From: Gigaspora margarita
Taxonomy: Eukaryota > Glomeromycota > Glomeromycetes > Diversisporales > Gigasporaceae
Length of the DNA: 64,000 nucleotides
Assembly (NCBI GenBank): GCA_009809945.1
Contig: WTPW01000021.1
Coordinates: 369,846 to 433,845, forward strand
Direction of reading: 5' to 3'
Notes under the pieces: model-generated
What the model saw: only the letters and a program-made list of their open reading frames with translations
Told to the model about the DNA's origin: nothing
The model's database searches: none
Part shown: one piece after another, positions 1-12,244 of the stretch
Numbering within the stretch: the first letter of the stretch is position 1
How the letters are laid out: each line of letters opens with the position of its first letter
Translations under genes and position numbers: made by a program

Positions 1-194
1 GTTGGTTTTGCGTACCAACTGTTGACCGGCGTTTGAGATTTTAAATTTTTATGCACGTGAGTTACACACGTTGTCCGGATATATTTTAAATCCGGAACGG
101 ATTTAAAATATTTCGGATAACGTGTGTAACTCACGTGCATAAAAATCATAAAATTTCAAATGCCGGATAACAGTTGGTATATGCAAAATCCAAC
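1..194. repeat. Near-perfect palindromic element cut by or starting at the left window edge
   Basis: The first half reads back as the complement of the second half almost throughout, with the centre near base 97. The arms share GTTGG, CCAACTGTT, a CCGGC/CCGGCA word, ATGCACGTGAGTTACACACG and ATCCGGA motifs. This is the form of a short inverted-repeat (MITE-like) element. It lies in what is modelled as intron 2 of the neighbouring WD-like gene. Its target duplication cannot be seen because the left flank is outside the window. Confidence 0.75.
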
Positions 195-246
195 AAATAG
201 AAAATGCCGTATAATTAAATTTATAAATAATTTTACATAAAAATAC

Positions 247-1169
247 CTACGATTTGCTATCATCATACCAGATTTTGTCAGATAAATGCAGACCCCATAT
301 CCGGCACCAACTGATTTATAACTTTTTATTGCTAACAATGTATTGTCACTATTCAGTTCCATTTGAGTGAACACAGAATTTATGTATAAATCTAGAATAT
401 ATTTCATATCAAACTTCCGAGTTATCAAGTCCCATTGCATAACTACAGGCATTTTGTAATCAACGCACGTAAACAATTTTCCTTTTTTAGAAATATGGCA
501 AAAATCACTATTGTTTTCGAGTTCAATACTATTCCTACATGTCCATTTCTGTTTTCCATTAATATTTGATTTTGAAAAAATATAGGCTCGATAAATAGGC
601 CATAATTTGATAACTACTAGATCTTCATTTTCTAGAAAGGCAACACTATCTGTCAATCCTTCTAAACCTTGCGCAATCAATATTTGCCTTAATTTTGTTC
701 TTATGTCAATAATTGCTGTTAAAATAATCTTTATTAATATAAATTATAATTAAATTATAATTAAACTTTAATGATTAATTAATTTTAACTAACCAAAATC
801 AACTGCAAAACCAACAAGCTGTAATTTTATTATTACTTGTTTGCAATTTGAAATCCCTAATAACACATCAGAGTAATCATCAATTATATTTTCGAAATTA
901 TAATCAGGCATTGTACAGAAGTTATCAGTGTTTAGCGCTTGTTCAAAATCATTAACGTTTAATGAACTTTCGTAATTGACAATAAGTTCATCCGTAATGG
1001 ACCATACCACAATTGATTTATCTTTTCTACTTAAAGTCGCAATACATTTCATATTTGGTGATAAAACATAACTATTAATTTTTTTTCCTCCATGAGGGGG
1101 ATTGTTTTTTTCCTTGTGCGGAACATCAATCGTAATCTCAGGTTGATCTTCAGATTTTGATGAACTCAT
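247..1169 (-). CDS. WD-repeat-like family protein, 5' part of a multi-exon gene (partial)
   Basis: Two exons are seen: 1169-794, starting at the ATG that opens MSSSKSEDQPEITIDV, and 715-247. The 78-nt intron has donor GTTAGT and acceptor TTTTAACAG, and the junction keeps frame (VDF-A-IID). A second donor (AG/GTATTT) follows at 246, so the coding sequence continues beyond the left edge. The roughly 280 residues seen contain WD-like blades: KINSYVLSPNMKCIATLSRKD then SIVVWSI, and PVVMQWDLITRKF then MELNSDNTLLAI. I recognise the style of a large Rhizophagus family with N-terminal WD-like repeats, some of whose members carry a C-terminal membrane region; that end is not visible here. No function is assigned. 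The palindrome at 1-194 sits in intron 2. The protein is probably cytosolic at this end, as no signal peptide is present. Confidence 0.75.
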
Positions 1170-2476
1170 TTTAAATAAGAACGACGATAATTATTTCTGA
1201 AAGATTTACGTACAGTATTAAAATGGAATCTTTCAAATGGTCATCGTTTAACGTATTTTATATGTGGAAAATTTTATCAGGCTTCAAAAAAAATCACGCT
1301 TATTTACTCAATACTAGTAAATTACTTATATTATTGAGACTGCAGCCTTGTGGCTTAAAAAAACTAAGTTAATACAACGGATCCTCGATCATGATCATTA
1401 AATATTCAATTAATGTAGTAACGGATAAGTAACAGAATAAAATGTATAATCCATTTATGACATAATACCCGATAATTGTATTAAAATCACAGTGCATTAA
1501 TCGAATGATCATTTATATGCATAGGCGGAATCGAGGTTTTCTCTAATATCTAAAAGCACAGGATATTTTTATTACACACGTGTCGACAAATTTAACATGC
1601 TGCATATAATATAATACGTATCACAATTAATGTATTATAAATAATTGAAAGTAGTGCTTTAATCTGTTAAAAAATCCGTTGGATAATCCGATGGATATCC
1701 GACTATTTTAATTTGGTGGATATTTTCATCGGGTATCCATTGGATCATCCGCAATTAGCGTGGTTTGAAATGATTATTTATAATGATAATCGTAACGGTA
1801 ATAAAGCATTTTGACGTAATATTAAATTATTGTAAAAAAAAGTTATTAATGATTAAATTCTATTTCGTTATTATTATCTGTTATCTTGTAAAACTCTTAT
1901 TTACGAATAAATTAAATAAATTGTGACAAACGAAAACAGAAGAAACAAATAAAGACTTCTGGTGGATGACCATTAGACTTACTAATAAAAATGAAAATCA
2001 ATGGGTATATCACATCTATTGAAAGCTTCTGTGAGCAACTTTTTAGTGACACTAGAAAACTTATAACCGCAAAAAACGTAGTTGCTTAAATGTCTGTTTG
2101 AGCGAATGTTATTTCTTAAAAGGAACGTAGATTATGTTGGAGCAATGTTTTTTCAAGACTAAATAATAATTTCATATATACAGTATGCATAATTTAAGTA
2201 ATTAAAGTACTTGAATTAACAAATTAATTTTAAAGTATTTTGCTGTTTAATAATTTAAATAATTTAATTTTTCGGTTACAAAATAAACAGATTCTTTAAT
2301 AAAATTTTCATCGATTTATCGGATAGATTATGCCGAGAAATAAAAATCCGGCAGATATAGCTAACAGATAGTCGGATATCCGCGGATCCAAACCTTAATT
2401 GAAAACTAAGACATATAATTGAATATATTTTGCTGATGCCTGACGAAAAATCATTGACAAATTAGGCATCATTAGC
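1170..2476. other. Gene-less AT-rich stretch with a degenerate inverted-repeat remnant
   Basis: No coding exon is supported. Between about 1675 and 2395 the two ends share GGATATCCGACTAT and related GGATATCC/GGATCC words in inverted orientation (1690-1750 against 2320-2390), as in a decayed hAT-like or foldback element. No clean target duplication was found. Confidence 0.4.
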
Positions 2477-2626
2477 AACAGCCCTAGTATCACCCGCAAA
2501 AAATGTAGCTTATGTCATAGTTAAAGCTCTGAAGCACAATAACGATAAATTGTTATTGTTTGTTATTGCCTTTGAGTTTTACTTATGACGTAAACTACAA
2601 TTCTTTGTGGCGTTTCTAGGGCTGTT
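2477..2626. mobile_element. 150-bp MITE with perfect 10-bp target duplication (Mutator-like)
   Basis: The element starts AACAGCCCTAG and ends CTAGGGCTGTT, and its arms stay complementary inward for about 50 bp (GTAGCTTATGTCATA against TTATGACGTAAACTAC). It is flanked on both sides by CATCATTAGC, at 2467-2476 and 2627-2636. A 10-bp duplication fits the 8-11 bp made by Mutator-like transposases. It has no coding capacity. Confidence 0.85.
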
Positions 2627-2636
2627 CATCATTAGC

Positions 2637-4019
2637 TGAGTCCTTTACGGGTCATAAAAAATACTTTAGTTTTTAATTATTAGATAAAATCTCAATTCAT
2701 TTATGAAATAATTCTCATAATGATAAATCCTATATTTGAAATTTCACTTGTCACAATTTATTACTTCAAGTTTTAAGCATTTAAAATTATCTTATTATTA
2801 TCATACGTAATACTATGTCCAAATTTATTACTTTAACTTGAACAATACTCTAGAATCCATAAATACTAATCTAAAATACAGAAATAGCAACTTTGTCACC
2901 ATCAAAACAAAATATTTCTGCCCATGAATACAAACACAGTTATTTTATTTTATTTATGTCTTCACTATGTAAACAACGATAAACAGTATTACTATTGTCA
3001 GCCGAGAACTAAAATTGTTATGGTGCAAATGATGAAAGACGAAATCTAAGCTCAAAAAAGGCGAAAGAAAATACCACTAATATGTAAACTTTAGGAAAGG
3101 ATGAAACTTTGAAGGTCTAATAAATCGTGAAACAATGCGAAAGGTTATAGTAGCAAATAAAATCAATCATTTTTCAACGATGTAACATGTCATTGTTGCT
3201 GTTAAACGATAGTGTTGCTTATGTTTAGAAAATGCGTATGAAAACCTTTTGTTTACTACAAATAAAGACAGCCTTAGGGCTTTCAACTTAATACTGAACT
3301 TGGCACTGATAAATTTGACTAATAACCTGATTAATAATATAGTTAGAATATGTCACGGGATGTATTGTGATTGTTATGTCCAAACTATACATGCTATATA
3401 AACTAGTTACGGCTGTGTCAAAAATATTTAAGCACAAATTTTTAGATAGAAATAAAGCGCAATCTGAAGTAAAAACCAAATTTAAATTACATGTTATAAC
3501 TTAAATTGATAGCAGCAATTTTCTATTGTGGTTTCTGTATACATTCATAGAAATTCTTTCGCCATATTAATTTCTGAGATAACTTAGCAATTTAATACTA
3601 TATCAAAAATCAATGTCAAAATACTTCTAGCTAAACCTAAATAGTTTTTATGATATGTATATTTTTAAGTCACAGTATTATCAGATTCCATTTTCTAGTT
3701 TATTGGAAGTATAATAAAGATAACTCCAAAATAAACAAAATTAAACTTACGAGTTTGGTGAACTTGTAAAAATACATATTTCTGAATTGATGATTGAAAC
3801 TGAATAATCATGTAAAATTCTTGAGATTTTTTGCAAAAAACCTTAGATACTTCTAGGTGTGAGTAAAACAAAATATACCACGTCCGAGCCGTAGCAATAA
3901 ATCTCGTGAGAACGCACAACTCGTAATAATCAAGAATACTTGGTTCAAAAAATAATCAACCAAAAAAGTAGCAACGCAATTTCTGCCATCGATGAAAATG
4001 ACACACATGTTGAATGAAA
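2637..4019. other. Gene-less stretch
   Basis: AT-rich sequence. Short open frames at 3288-3479 and 3695-3919 on the minus strand show no domain, splice context or composition that would support a gene. Confidence 0.5.
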
Positions 4020-4545
4020 TGATTAATGCGAATGAAATGATTTTAAGTAATGATAAATAAGAATATAAGTTCCTGTTTTATGAACTTGGTTTGCTGTTTT
4101 TATAGAAAAATTATTGAATTTTCTGTATACTCATAGACTAAATTAATATGAATGAAATAATTTGTATATAATGTGTAAATAAATACTTATATTTTTTTTG
4201 CTGTTTTTATGTAGCGAAATTATTAAACGTTCTTTATACTCACAAGTTGAATAAATGATTAATGCTAATAAAATAATTCGTACGTAATGGCAAATAAGCC
4301 TTTATGTTCTGCTTTGTGAATTGGTTTTGATGCTTTTATTTCTAGAATCTTAAAATGTTTTAATGTTTTTTTTTATTCATGAACTGATTGGGGAGATAAC
4401 TTGTCCTGCTATTTTTATATCGTAAAATTATTAAATGTTTTTTATACTTTCGAATAAATAAATGCGAATGAAATGAGTTGTACGGAATGGTAAATAAGTA
4501 ATTATGTTCTTATTTTGTGAATTTGTTTTGCTGTTTTTATTTAGA
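4020..4545. repeat. Degenerate tandem repeat, unit about 115-125 bp, four to five copies
   Basis: A unit containing GCGAATGAAAT, then GGTAAATAAGTA, TTATGTTCT, TTGTGAATTTGTTTTGCTG, a TTTTTAT run, AAATTATTAAATGTTCTTTATACT and GAATAAATGATTAATGC recurs about five times, beginning near 4025, 4150, 4265, 4380 and 4463. Copies are diverged and one is longer. No coding potential is seen. Confidence 0.65.
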
Positions 4546-5007
4546 TTGATACCAATAAACTAATATATGAATAAAATACAAATTCAGAATTCTTAATTCT
4601 AACTCCCTTTAAACAGCTCAAGTGCCTAGTTATTATTAGTAAAATGATTGAAACGAAGCGAGGGCGGGTATACTGTAGATAAAAAAATGGCACAATATAA
4701 ATTTTATATAAATTGGGCTTGAAAAGAGCCTAAATGAAGCGAAGCCGAAAATCATATAAAAAAAATTTCCAATGACAATTATAATGTAAAAAGAAAAAAC
4801 CAGACATCCAATGAGTCCGAGCGAAGTGAGGCCGAGAGATTCCCTATTTATATTTAAAATTAGTCTTGTGTGCTGAGTGCTGAATACTGAGTTCTTCTAT
4901 TTTCAAAACTTTAATTTTTTTTTACTAAAATAAAAAATATCAAATTATCAGACGCCATGTTATTTTACGCACACTATCTGCTATGCAACGTAATTATTAA
5001 TTTATAC
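4546..5007. other. Intergenic, downstream of the TKL kinase gene
   Basis: No gene is seen. The stretch carries GAGCGAAGTGAGGCCGAGAG and AAGCGAGGGCGGG words, the kind of GCGAAGC-rich low-complexity text scattered elsewhere in this window (for example near 55080). Confidence 0.4.
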
Positions 5008-6359
5008 CTAATTACTAGTAGTTACTTGTATATTCTTTTGATTATCTTTACAAATAGTGTTTGTAATGAATTCAATGGTTGTTTCGGATGACAAATTTTC
5101 AAGCTCATCCGAGATTTCATTTAATGTTGGACGTTGTTTTGGTTCAGAGGCCCAACATTTCTTATAAAGGTTAGAATAATTTAAGGGTGTACTGTCAATA
5201 ATTTTTTCTCTATTGTTATTCAAAATTTCTAAGATTATAGCCATTTCAGGAATATTAAAAAAAGGTGGAATTCCACTTGTAAGTTCCCAAAACAAGACTC
5301 CTAAGCTGTAAATATCAGATTTCATATCTAATTTATGTCCATTCTTAAGATACTGTGGATCGATATATGCTGGTACACCCATCATAACTGAACTTGAAGC
5401 TGTAGTATCATTTAATTGTTTTGATATTCCAAAGTCTGAAATTAAAGCTCTACCATTATTTATTAAAATGTTATTAGAATGCTAAAAAATTTATATAGAA
5501 GACATTTAGGATTATGATTAATTGGAAAATTATTATCTTAAATAATAAAACTAAAAAATAGAACTCACTAGATCTCGATGAATAATACTTTTACTGTGCA
5601 AGTATGTTAATCCAAGAGTAATTTCCTTTGCAATTTTGATAAGTTCAGTCCATGAAATTCTATAAATATCTTTTGCATGTTTTTTTTTCAAATAATCTCG
5701 TAGATTACCACTATCTGCAAATTCCAATACCAACATAAAATTACCCATTTGAGTGCCTATAGTTATTAATTATATATAAATTGAGACATATTTTTAAGAC
5801 AAGATTATTCAAGATTTAAAAATTATAAATAAAATGGTTTATCATACATCTTGAAATTCCAAAAAATTTTATAACATTGGAATGCTCAACTTCATAGTGA
5901 AGTTTAAGCTATATACGTAGTTATACCATTATAATATAAAAATTTTAAATAAATATATATATATATATAATAAGCACAATGTAAAATAATAAATAACATA
6001 TTACCTCCCGTCTGACTCTTTTTAATGCTTTTTCATCAAAACTCAGATTATTATTTAGACTCTTTAATGCATGTTTTTCTGTTTTAAAAGATGCTGAATA
6101 TACAACTGCACATCCTCCTCGTCCGATAATTTCATGATCCTTATATTGGTTGTAATCAAAACTTTTTATACCAGTTTTTTTCAAATCCTTCTCTAACTGT
6201 TCTGAAAACTCAATCACTAATTTAAAAGACATTATTATTAAAAATTTTCTCAATTTTAATTTTAAGATATTTTCAATATTAAAAAAAAATATATATATTA
6301 AATTGATTTAAATTATTGTAAAAGCTATAAAACTTACGTGCTTTTTCAGGCTTTTGCAT
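5008..6359 (-). CDS. TKL-family protein kinase, complete, 318 aa, five exons
   Basis: Exons are 6359-6338, 6216-6005, 5908-5848, 5756-5569 and 5481-5008; introns are 87-121 nt with GT-AG ends, and 957 coding bases give 318 codons plus stop. Residues run MQKPEKALIEFSEQLEKDL, then the glycine loop GRGGCAVVYS (39-48), the ATP-anchoring Lys59 in HALK, the helix-C Glu78, the catalytic HRDLHSNN (158-165) and DFG (177-179), and the activation-segment end VPAYIDPQ in place of APE. KSDIYSLGVLFWELTSG and the C-lobe arginine motif PKQRPTL follow. All catalytic residues are present, so it should be an active Ser/Thr or dual-specificity kinase. It phosphorylates unknown targets; the HSNN in the catalytic loop and the short N-terminus match the expanded Rhizophagus TKL group. 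There are no SEL1 repeats or membrane segments. The first exon encodes only seven codons plus one base; an alternative start in the second exon (MSFKLVIEF, 6232) would avoid it. Confidence 0.9.
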
Positions 6360-6549
6360 ATTCGGGATTTATTAAAAAAGAAGGCAAAATGAAAATGAAT
6401 AATAAAGAAAAAGAATAATCGGAATACGTTTCACGTACTACGTATTACATTATTTTTTATATGCATGTTGGCGGATCGACGGAATTTGATCTATATATTA
6501 TTTTATTATCATCTGACCAACAAGCCACCCTCAAAAAATCATCGTCATA

Positions 6550-6633
6550 ATAAACTGAGTGTCAAACTAATCTCCTGCCGTCAAAGCCTATAGTAAACTG
6601 AGTGTCAAACTAATCTTCCGACGTTAAAACCAA
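6550..6633. repeat. Two tandem copies of a 43-bp unit
   Basis: TAAACTGAGTGTCAAACTAA followed by TCTCCTGCCGTC in the first copy (6550) and TCTTCCGACGTT in the second (6593). The copies differ at a handful of bases. Confidence 0.75.
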
Positions 6634-7365
6634 TCTCTTGTCTGTATATGCAATGAAAATCACTGAGAAAATTCCGAAAAGCTAAATATTGCCACATATG
6701 ATTGCCGTCAAAAGAAACCTTTTCATCAGAGGTTTCAAATTATTGCGATTTGTTAGAAATTGCGCCCGGTAAATTATGAATTTAAATCCCCAATGGCAGG
6801 TTTTCCCTTGGTGCACTCAAAAATAACAACCGACTAAGTAACGAAATGGAAAATCAAATTGTGTTGAACTTTTCATGCCCTATAAAATGTTTAAGAGTCT
6901 CAAAGGGTTATATTTGCATCAGAGTAGAGTTCATAAACAAAATAACAACCATATTTCACCACCATTTACTGATTTTTCGCATATTTACTGTACGTTTTAT
7001 TCCCAGGAAAAAGCTATAAGAATCTACGAGGGCTAAGTCAACACGAATCACTGATCCACACTAACTATAATATTCCTCGGGCCGGTTTAATACCTCAACC
7101 ACTTGAAGCAATTTTTTGAATTTAAGAATAGCATTTTAATTAAAGACAAATTAATAATTGGGTGTCTGCATCGAAAACAACGCGTAAATGCACTATGCTT
7201 GGAAAGCTTGTTTGTAGGAATGTTTTTTGAAAATATTAGATGATATTCACCAAGCCATGGACGTTATTATTATTTATTTAATGGGTAGGAGTTATGAAAT
7301 TAGGCATGCAAAGTTGATTTTTGTTTTGCATTACATGGAATTGGTTTCCATTTTGCATTATATGG

Positions 7366-7367
<2 letters not shown>

Positions 7368-7403
<36 letters not shown>
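7368..7403. repeat. Poly(T) tract of 36
   Basis: An uninterrupted run of T, preceded by two copies of TTTTGCATTAYATGGAATT. It could be the poly(A) tail of a minus-strand retroposed copy, but no retroposon body was recognised upstream. Confidence 0.8.
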
Positions 7404-7410
<7 letters not shown>

Positions 7411-9499
7411 TGTAAATTAATAGAATAATGTTCACAACTAAGGTTATGCAAGGTTAATTTTTCATTTTGCACAACAAGTAATCAAAAAAATTAGGCCGGC
7501 AGTCACATTTTTTTTCCTTCAGTCTTATCGGACAATTATGGAAATTAAGGTCTCATCGGGTGACACCGGATGAGAATGCGGAAAAAAATAAATGTCAAAA
7601 ATCAAGCAATTGCCACAAATTGAAAAATTGAAAAAATGGGTCGGCGGGCAAAACGAAAAATTAACTTTACGTGGCCTTAGGTTAAATCTTTAACAATCCG
7701 AACTGGGGTGTTTGTGAATATAAAATCAACAACACAAGATACAAATCAAATATGACCGAAGATAAAAGATGAACGAACCATGTTTCGGAAGCAAGTTGCA
7801 TATTTTTTAAGTTTTACAATAGATCTAATTTATTATTTATGATGTGATAATATTAAATATTACATGTAAATTTTATTGGCAATAAAAATTCATTTGAATT
7901 ATTAATTTTTTTATAATAACTAGAAGAATAAAAAAAAAAGTACTAATATTAAAAATTCATTTGATAATATAGTAATTAAAGCTTTTAATGCCCAAAAGAT
8001 TTAGACTTATTCTGTTTTAACTGGTTAAAATAAAAAAAAACTATAAAATAGAATAAGTCTGAACACTCTATTTCCATGTAGTGCTTAAGGGCTGTGTTAT
8101 TAATCATCTGATTATTTTTATCAAAGACCTACTTCTCTCCTCTCTTAATATATAAATAGTTAGATTTCTTATATATAATTTCAACTTTTTTTTACTCCTC
8201 CCCCAATAAATCACCTGATTTTTGACACTTCTCTAAATTTAAAGCTTTACAAATATATTCACTATGGTGTTTCTAATTTTGATCAAGATAATTCTTCAAA
8301 ATGTGCTTGCTAATGTGCTTCTATATATATATATTAAAATTAAATGACTATTTCTATTATAACAGATTGTAAAAATTTGTTACAAACTAGGCACAAAATT
8401 TCTAGAGATGTAATCTGCTTTTTTTGGCATTTTTTTTCAAAATGGAACTTAGAAATAACAGTCTGAAGTAATTATTAAACTATTAAATTATTTATATTGC
8501 ATGTATAAATAATATAAAAAAAAACAGAGAATTCTAATTATTAAAAATCAGGCTAGAAATTTTTGGCATTTTATAATAGGTTTTGTGCACTATTACTATT
8601 ATGGTAATAAACAATAAGTAGTTAAATTGAGTTAGTTTGTGATAGAATAATAGTCATAAATTTTACACTAATTTATTGTAAATCCAGTTTAATTAAATCT
8701 AAATATCAAATAATTAGTTGGACTGTTTTAAATTCAGGAGCAACAAATCTGTTCCAACCTCTACCTTATAGCATAAGCACTATGATAGAGTAAAATTTAA
8801 ACTAAGTATTTTTTTTTTGTTAGTATTATAACAGGGGTTACTCAATAAAATTTTAAATACCATAGTATTAGTGAGTAAGATCAAGCATCACCCCATGTGA
8901 GTAATAAATATTCTTATAAAAAAATAATTAGCTACTGTCTTCCTCCTCTACAATTACCTTCTCTATAGTCACAACCTTATATAATTGCACAAAATTTAAC
9001 TACCATTTTTTTATATAAAAAATACATTTATATAATATCAAATAATTTATAATCACTATCACATTTTTAGAAGCTGTTTGAGATTTTTTTATTACAGTCT
9101 ACTCTTATTTATATCAACCCTTTTAATTTGTTTAAATTTATGTTGATAGTGATATTAATGAGGAAATTATTTTAAAGTTGATATATATGAGAAATTTTAA
9201 ATATATAAAAAACATATTCACCAATTGGGAAATTGGGCCTTAAATTAGTCCAAAATATACAATGATCTACAAAAAGTCACATGTTGATTGGATGTAAATA
9301 AAAAATGTGCCCCAAAATTACATGTCAAATTTGTTGTCTCTTCTAGAGAATATAATAAAACCCATGAGTCTACTTCTAAACCCATGAGTTTTTTTAGAAA
9401 AAATCAAATTTAATAAAAAGTAAGAGAAGTTAATTTTAAATTAAAAATTTTTTTTTCAAGTTTTAAAAATTTAAACTTTGACTTTTTAGTTTGTTTAGA

Positions 9500-9770
9500 T
9501 CTCAACGATGCACACTTAGATTTTGCAACACATGTTTAGTTTTGTTTAGATCTTGCGACATATATTTAGTTTGGGTTTTATAATGTAGTTTGATATATAT
9601 ATAGAATTATTATTTTGGTATTTAGCTTTGGTTTTATGATATATATTTAGTATAAGTTTCACAGTATATATAGATTAGATTTTGTAATATGTATTTACTT
9701 GGGTTTTGTGATACATATTTAGTTTGGGTTTCAAAATAATATTTAATTTGGGTTTGCGCTATATCTTTTA
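9500..9770. repeat. Short degenerate tandem repeat
   Basis: About eight repeats of a 25-30 bp unit built from TATATTTAGTTTGGGTTTYA plus a TTTGTGATA-like spacer. It explains the meaningless open frame on the minus strand here. Confidence 0.6.
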
Positions 9771-10310
9771 ATTGTAAATAACTTTGTAACTTACGAAATT
9801 TTAATATTGTGATTATTATTATTATATAAATAATAAAAATAAGAACAAATCTATTCAAAGCAAACAGTTTTTATAGGAAAGTTTTTATATGTAGTAATGT
9901 ACAAATCTGTACAGATTTTTTAAAAAATCTATTATTAAAAATTTGCAAAGCTCTGCAACCCCACACCTGTTAATAAAGAAAAATTTTTGTAGTTTATGGC
10001 CCAGATCACAAAAAAAAACAACTTTTACATATTGATATTATTAAATTAATTTATTTACTAAATATTTAAATATAATCAATTACATCATCATAACCTTACT
10101 ATATGGTACTAACTTCACCACACACTACAAATCAAAATATTACTACAAAATAACTCAAGAAAAAAAGAAACAAAAACTTAAACAACAATACTAAACATGA
10201 TGAATTCACTATGAAAACTTTATTGATACCAACCAAAAGTGATGATAATACTAAGGCCCTTTAACAATAACAATGATACCAATTAAAAGCAACAAGATCA
10301 TAAGTAAAAA

Positions 10311-10920
10311 ACAGATCCAGTTTCCAAATCATTGCTATTCCAGCACTGCAATGACTACAAGAAAGAAATATTAAGAACAAAAAAAGAATTTTTCAAAAAA
10401 GACAATAAAACTGGTACTTAACTTTCTGTACAAGTTCCGGTTTCTGAATCATCACCATTTCAGCACTCTAATAAAAATGAAACTATAAGCAAGAAACATT
10501 CGTAAAAAGAAAAAAGAACCCAAGAAAAAAAAAGACAAGCAAAAGAACTGGTACTAGAGTTAGCACCTCTATCCGGATATATATATCCGGATATATACTA
10601 TGTCATGTGATATAACGTGACATAGTAGTTTTATATCCGGATATAAATAAATCCAGATTTAAATTTATATCTGGATATATACTATGATAAAACCGGATAA
10701 ATCTGGATATAAAAAATATATCTGGATAGAGGTATTAACTCTAACTGGTACTTAGCTTTTTGTAACAGTTCTGGTTTTTGAATTATTACTATTTTAGAAT
10801 CTAATGAAATATGAATATACAAGAATAAAATATTAGTAAAACAAAAAAAAGTAAAAGAACTGGTGCTTATCTTTCTGTACCAGTTCTGGTTTCCAAATTA
10901 TCCCTATTTTAGCACCCTAG
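10311..10920. repeat. Interspersed repeat, four copies of a CTGGTAC...TTTCTGTAC...GTTCYGGTTT unit
   Basis: A block reading roughly ACTGGTACTTAACTTTCTG, TACAAGTTCCGGTTTC, then AATCATCACCATTTCAGCAC occurs near 10411, 10745 and 10859; the shortened first copy is near 10311. The blocks are separated by A-rich AAGAAAAAAG spacers. No reading frame is preserved across copies. Confidence 0.6.
10556..10742. mobile_element. 187-bp MITE with perfect 10-bp target duplication (Mutator-like)
   Basis: Ends are AGAGTTAGCACCTCTATCCG and its inverted partner GATAGAGGTATTAACTCT; the interior is made of ATCCGGATATA repeats. AACTGGTACT flanks it at 10546-10555 and 10743-10752. The duplication size matches the element at 2477, though the terminal sequence differs. 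It is inserted inside the repeat block of the 3.1-kb element. Confidence 0.85.
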
Positions 10921-11464
10921 TAAAAAACAACCCCAAAAAAGAAATGTTTGTAGAACAAAAAAAAGAACTCAAGAAAAAAGAAGACACAAAGCCATATGCA
11001 AGATCATATTAAAAACTATCTTATAAGAAAATAAAAAGTACATTAATCTTGATCCCACCAAGCAATGGCAATGCCATGACAAATCAACTCCTTGATGACA
11101 TTAGCAATAGCAAAAAAACCTTCAGTGAATAAGAAAGTAAAAACATACCTATAGAAAAAAAGAATTAGCCCAAACCAAGGAAAGAAAAAGCAAACAACAA
11201 GAAGAATTAAAGAAGCAATACTTATCTTATACTTAGTGTTTTAGAAAGTTATCCACAAATAAAAAAACTATATAATAAATAAAAAAAATAATATCAAAAA
11301 TAAAAAAACTATATAATAAATAAATAGAATAAAATAAAAAATAAAAAAAACTATATAAAGAATAAAATTGAAAATAAAAAAAAATAAAAATTATGCATGA
11401 AAAGCTATTAATTTAATTGGTTAATCTGAATATCAATTATTAACACACCCATGTAATTAAATAT

Positions 11465-11775
11465 AGGACTTAATTAGGCATCGCACCCTGTGATGTGCTT
11501 GTATATTGCACCTTAATGATCTACAAATTAAATTTGAAGATCAGGTGTAATGTGCAAATTTTCTTTGTATAACAAAATAAAGAAATTTTTCTAAAATTTG
11601 TAATATCAAAAAATTTCATCTACTTAACAACCTTTCACGCTCTAACAAAAAAAATTTCTTGCAAAATTTTGTATATACTATCATCTAATTTAACTTCTAA
11701 GACTAACCCTTATCCTAACCTTATATTAATTTATATGTATGCGATGAATTAGCATATCGCAGTGTGCGTGGCATA
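11465..11775. other. Interior of the 3.1-kb element, possible further MITE half
   Basis: GCATCGCACCCTGTGATG, GAAGATCAGGTGTAATG and a run of ACCCTTATCCTAACC text resemble the internal sequence of the element at 48969-49197 (both carry GATCAGGTGTAA). The right-hand partner is not clean. Confidence 0.3.
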
Positions 11776-12061
11776 TAGGGTTCCTCAAATTCAAATCAAA
11801 TCAAATATTGGGTCAATTTGAATTTGATCAAATCAAATTGACCCTGATTTGAATTTGATTTGATTCAAATATTTGGATTTAAATTTGATTTGAATTTGAA
11901 TTTTTAATAGTAATTTTCAAATCAAATCAAATATTTGTCAAATCAAATCAAATTTGGTCATATTTGAATTTTATCAAATCAAATATAGTCAAATTTGAAT
12001 TTGAATTTGATCAAATATTTGATTCAAATATTTGAAGATCAAATCAAATTGCGGAACCCTA
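11776..12061. mobile_element. 286-bp hAT-like MITE made of AAATTTGAATTTGA repeats
   Basis: It begins TAGGGTTCCTCAAATTCAAA and ends TTGCGGAACCCTA. The 8-bp flanks are GTGGCATA (11768-11775) and GCGGCATA (12062-12069), one mismatch. TAGGG ends and 8-bp duplications fit hAT elements. The interior is an internally repetitive ATTTGA/TCAAAT sequence that folds back on itself. Confidence 0.8.
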
Positions 12062-12244
12062 GCGGCATATATTTATTTTTAAATATAAAGTCAAATTTAG
12101 GTGCATCAAAAATTTTAGAGTGATCTACAAATCTGTGCATATGAATTTATAAAATTTATTTTGTAGCTTAGGTTGATATTAATGGAGTTGATATTAATGA
12201 GAGATGACTGTAGTAAAATACTCTTATATAATTACAATATTATA

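Larger units (their letters stand above)
6360..9092. other. Gene-less AT-rich stretch
   Basis: No gene is supported. It holds a 43-bp tandem duplication at 6550-6633, a 36-T tract at 7368-7403, and a small hairpin-forming inverted repeat at about 7992-8066 (AGACTTATTCTGTTTTA against AATAGAATAAGTCT). The open frame at 7227-7415 only runs into the T tract. Confidence 0.5.
9095..12210. mobile_element. 3.1-kb pogo/Tc1-like DNA element, TA duplication, no transposase left
   Basis: The left end is CAGTCTACTCTTATTTATAT and the right end, read inward on the other strand, is CAGTCATCTCTCATTAATAT; both continue into ATCAAC. TA flanks both sides (9093-9094 and 12211-12212). CAGTC termini with TA duplications are typical of pogo-like members of the Tc1/mariner superfamily. 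The interior has no recognisable transposase: a minus-strand open frame at 9634-9858 is only a repeat of TATATTTAG/GGGTTT text. Two later elements lie inside (10556-10742 and 11776-12061), together with a dispersed repeat family (10311-10920). Confidence 0.7.

Noticed and set aside
3288-3919. Two short minus-strand open frames
   Set aside because: Low-complexity, no start context or family; expected by chance in such DNA.
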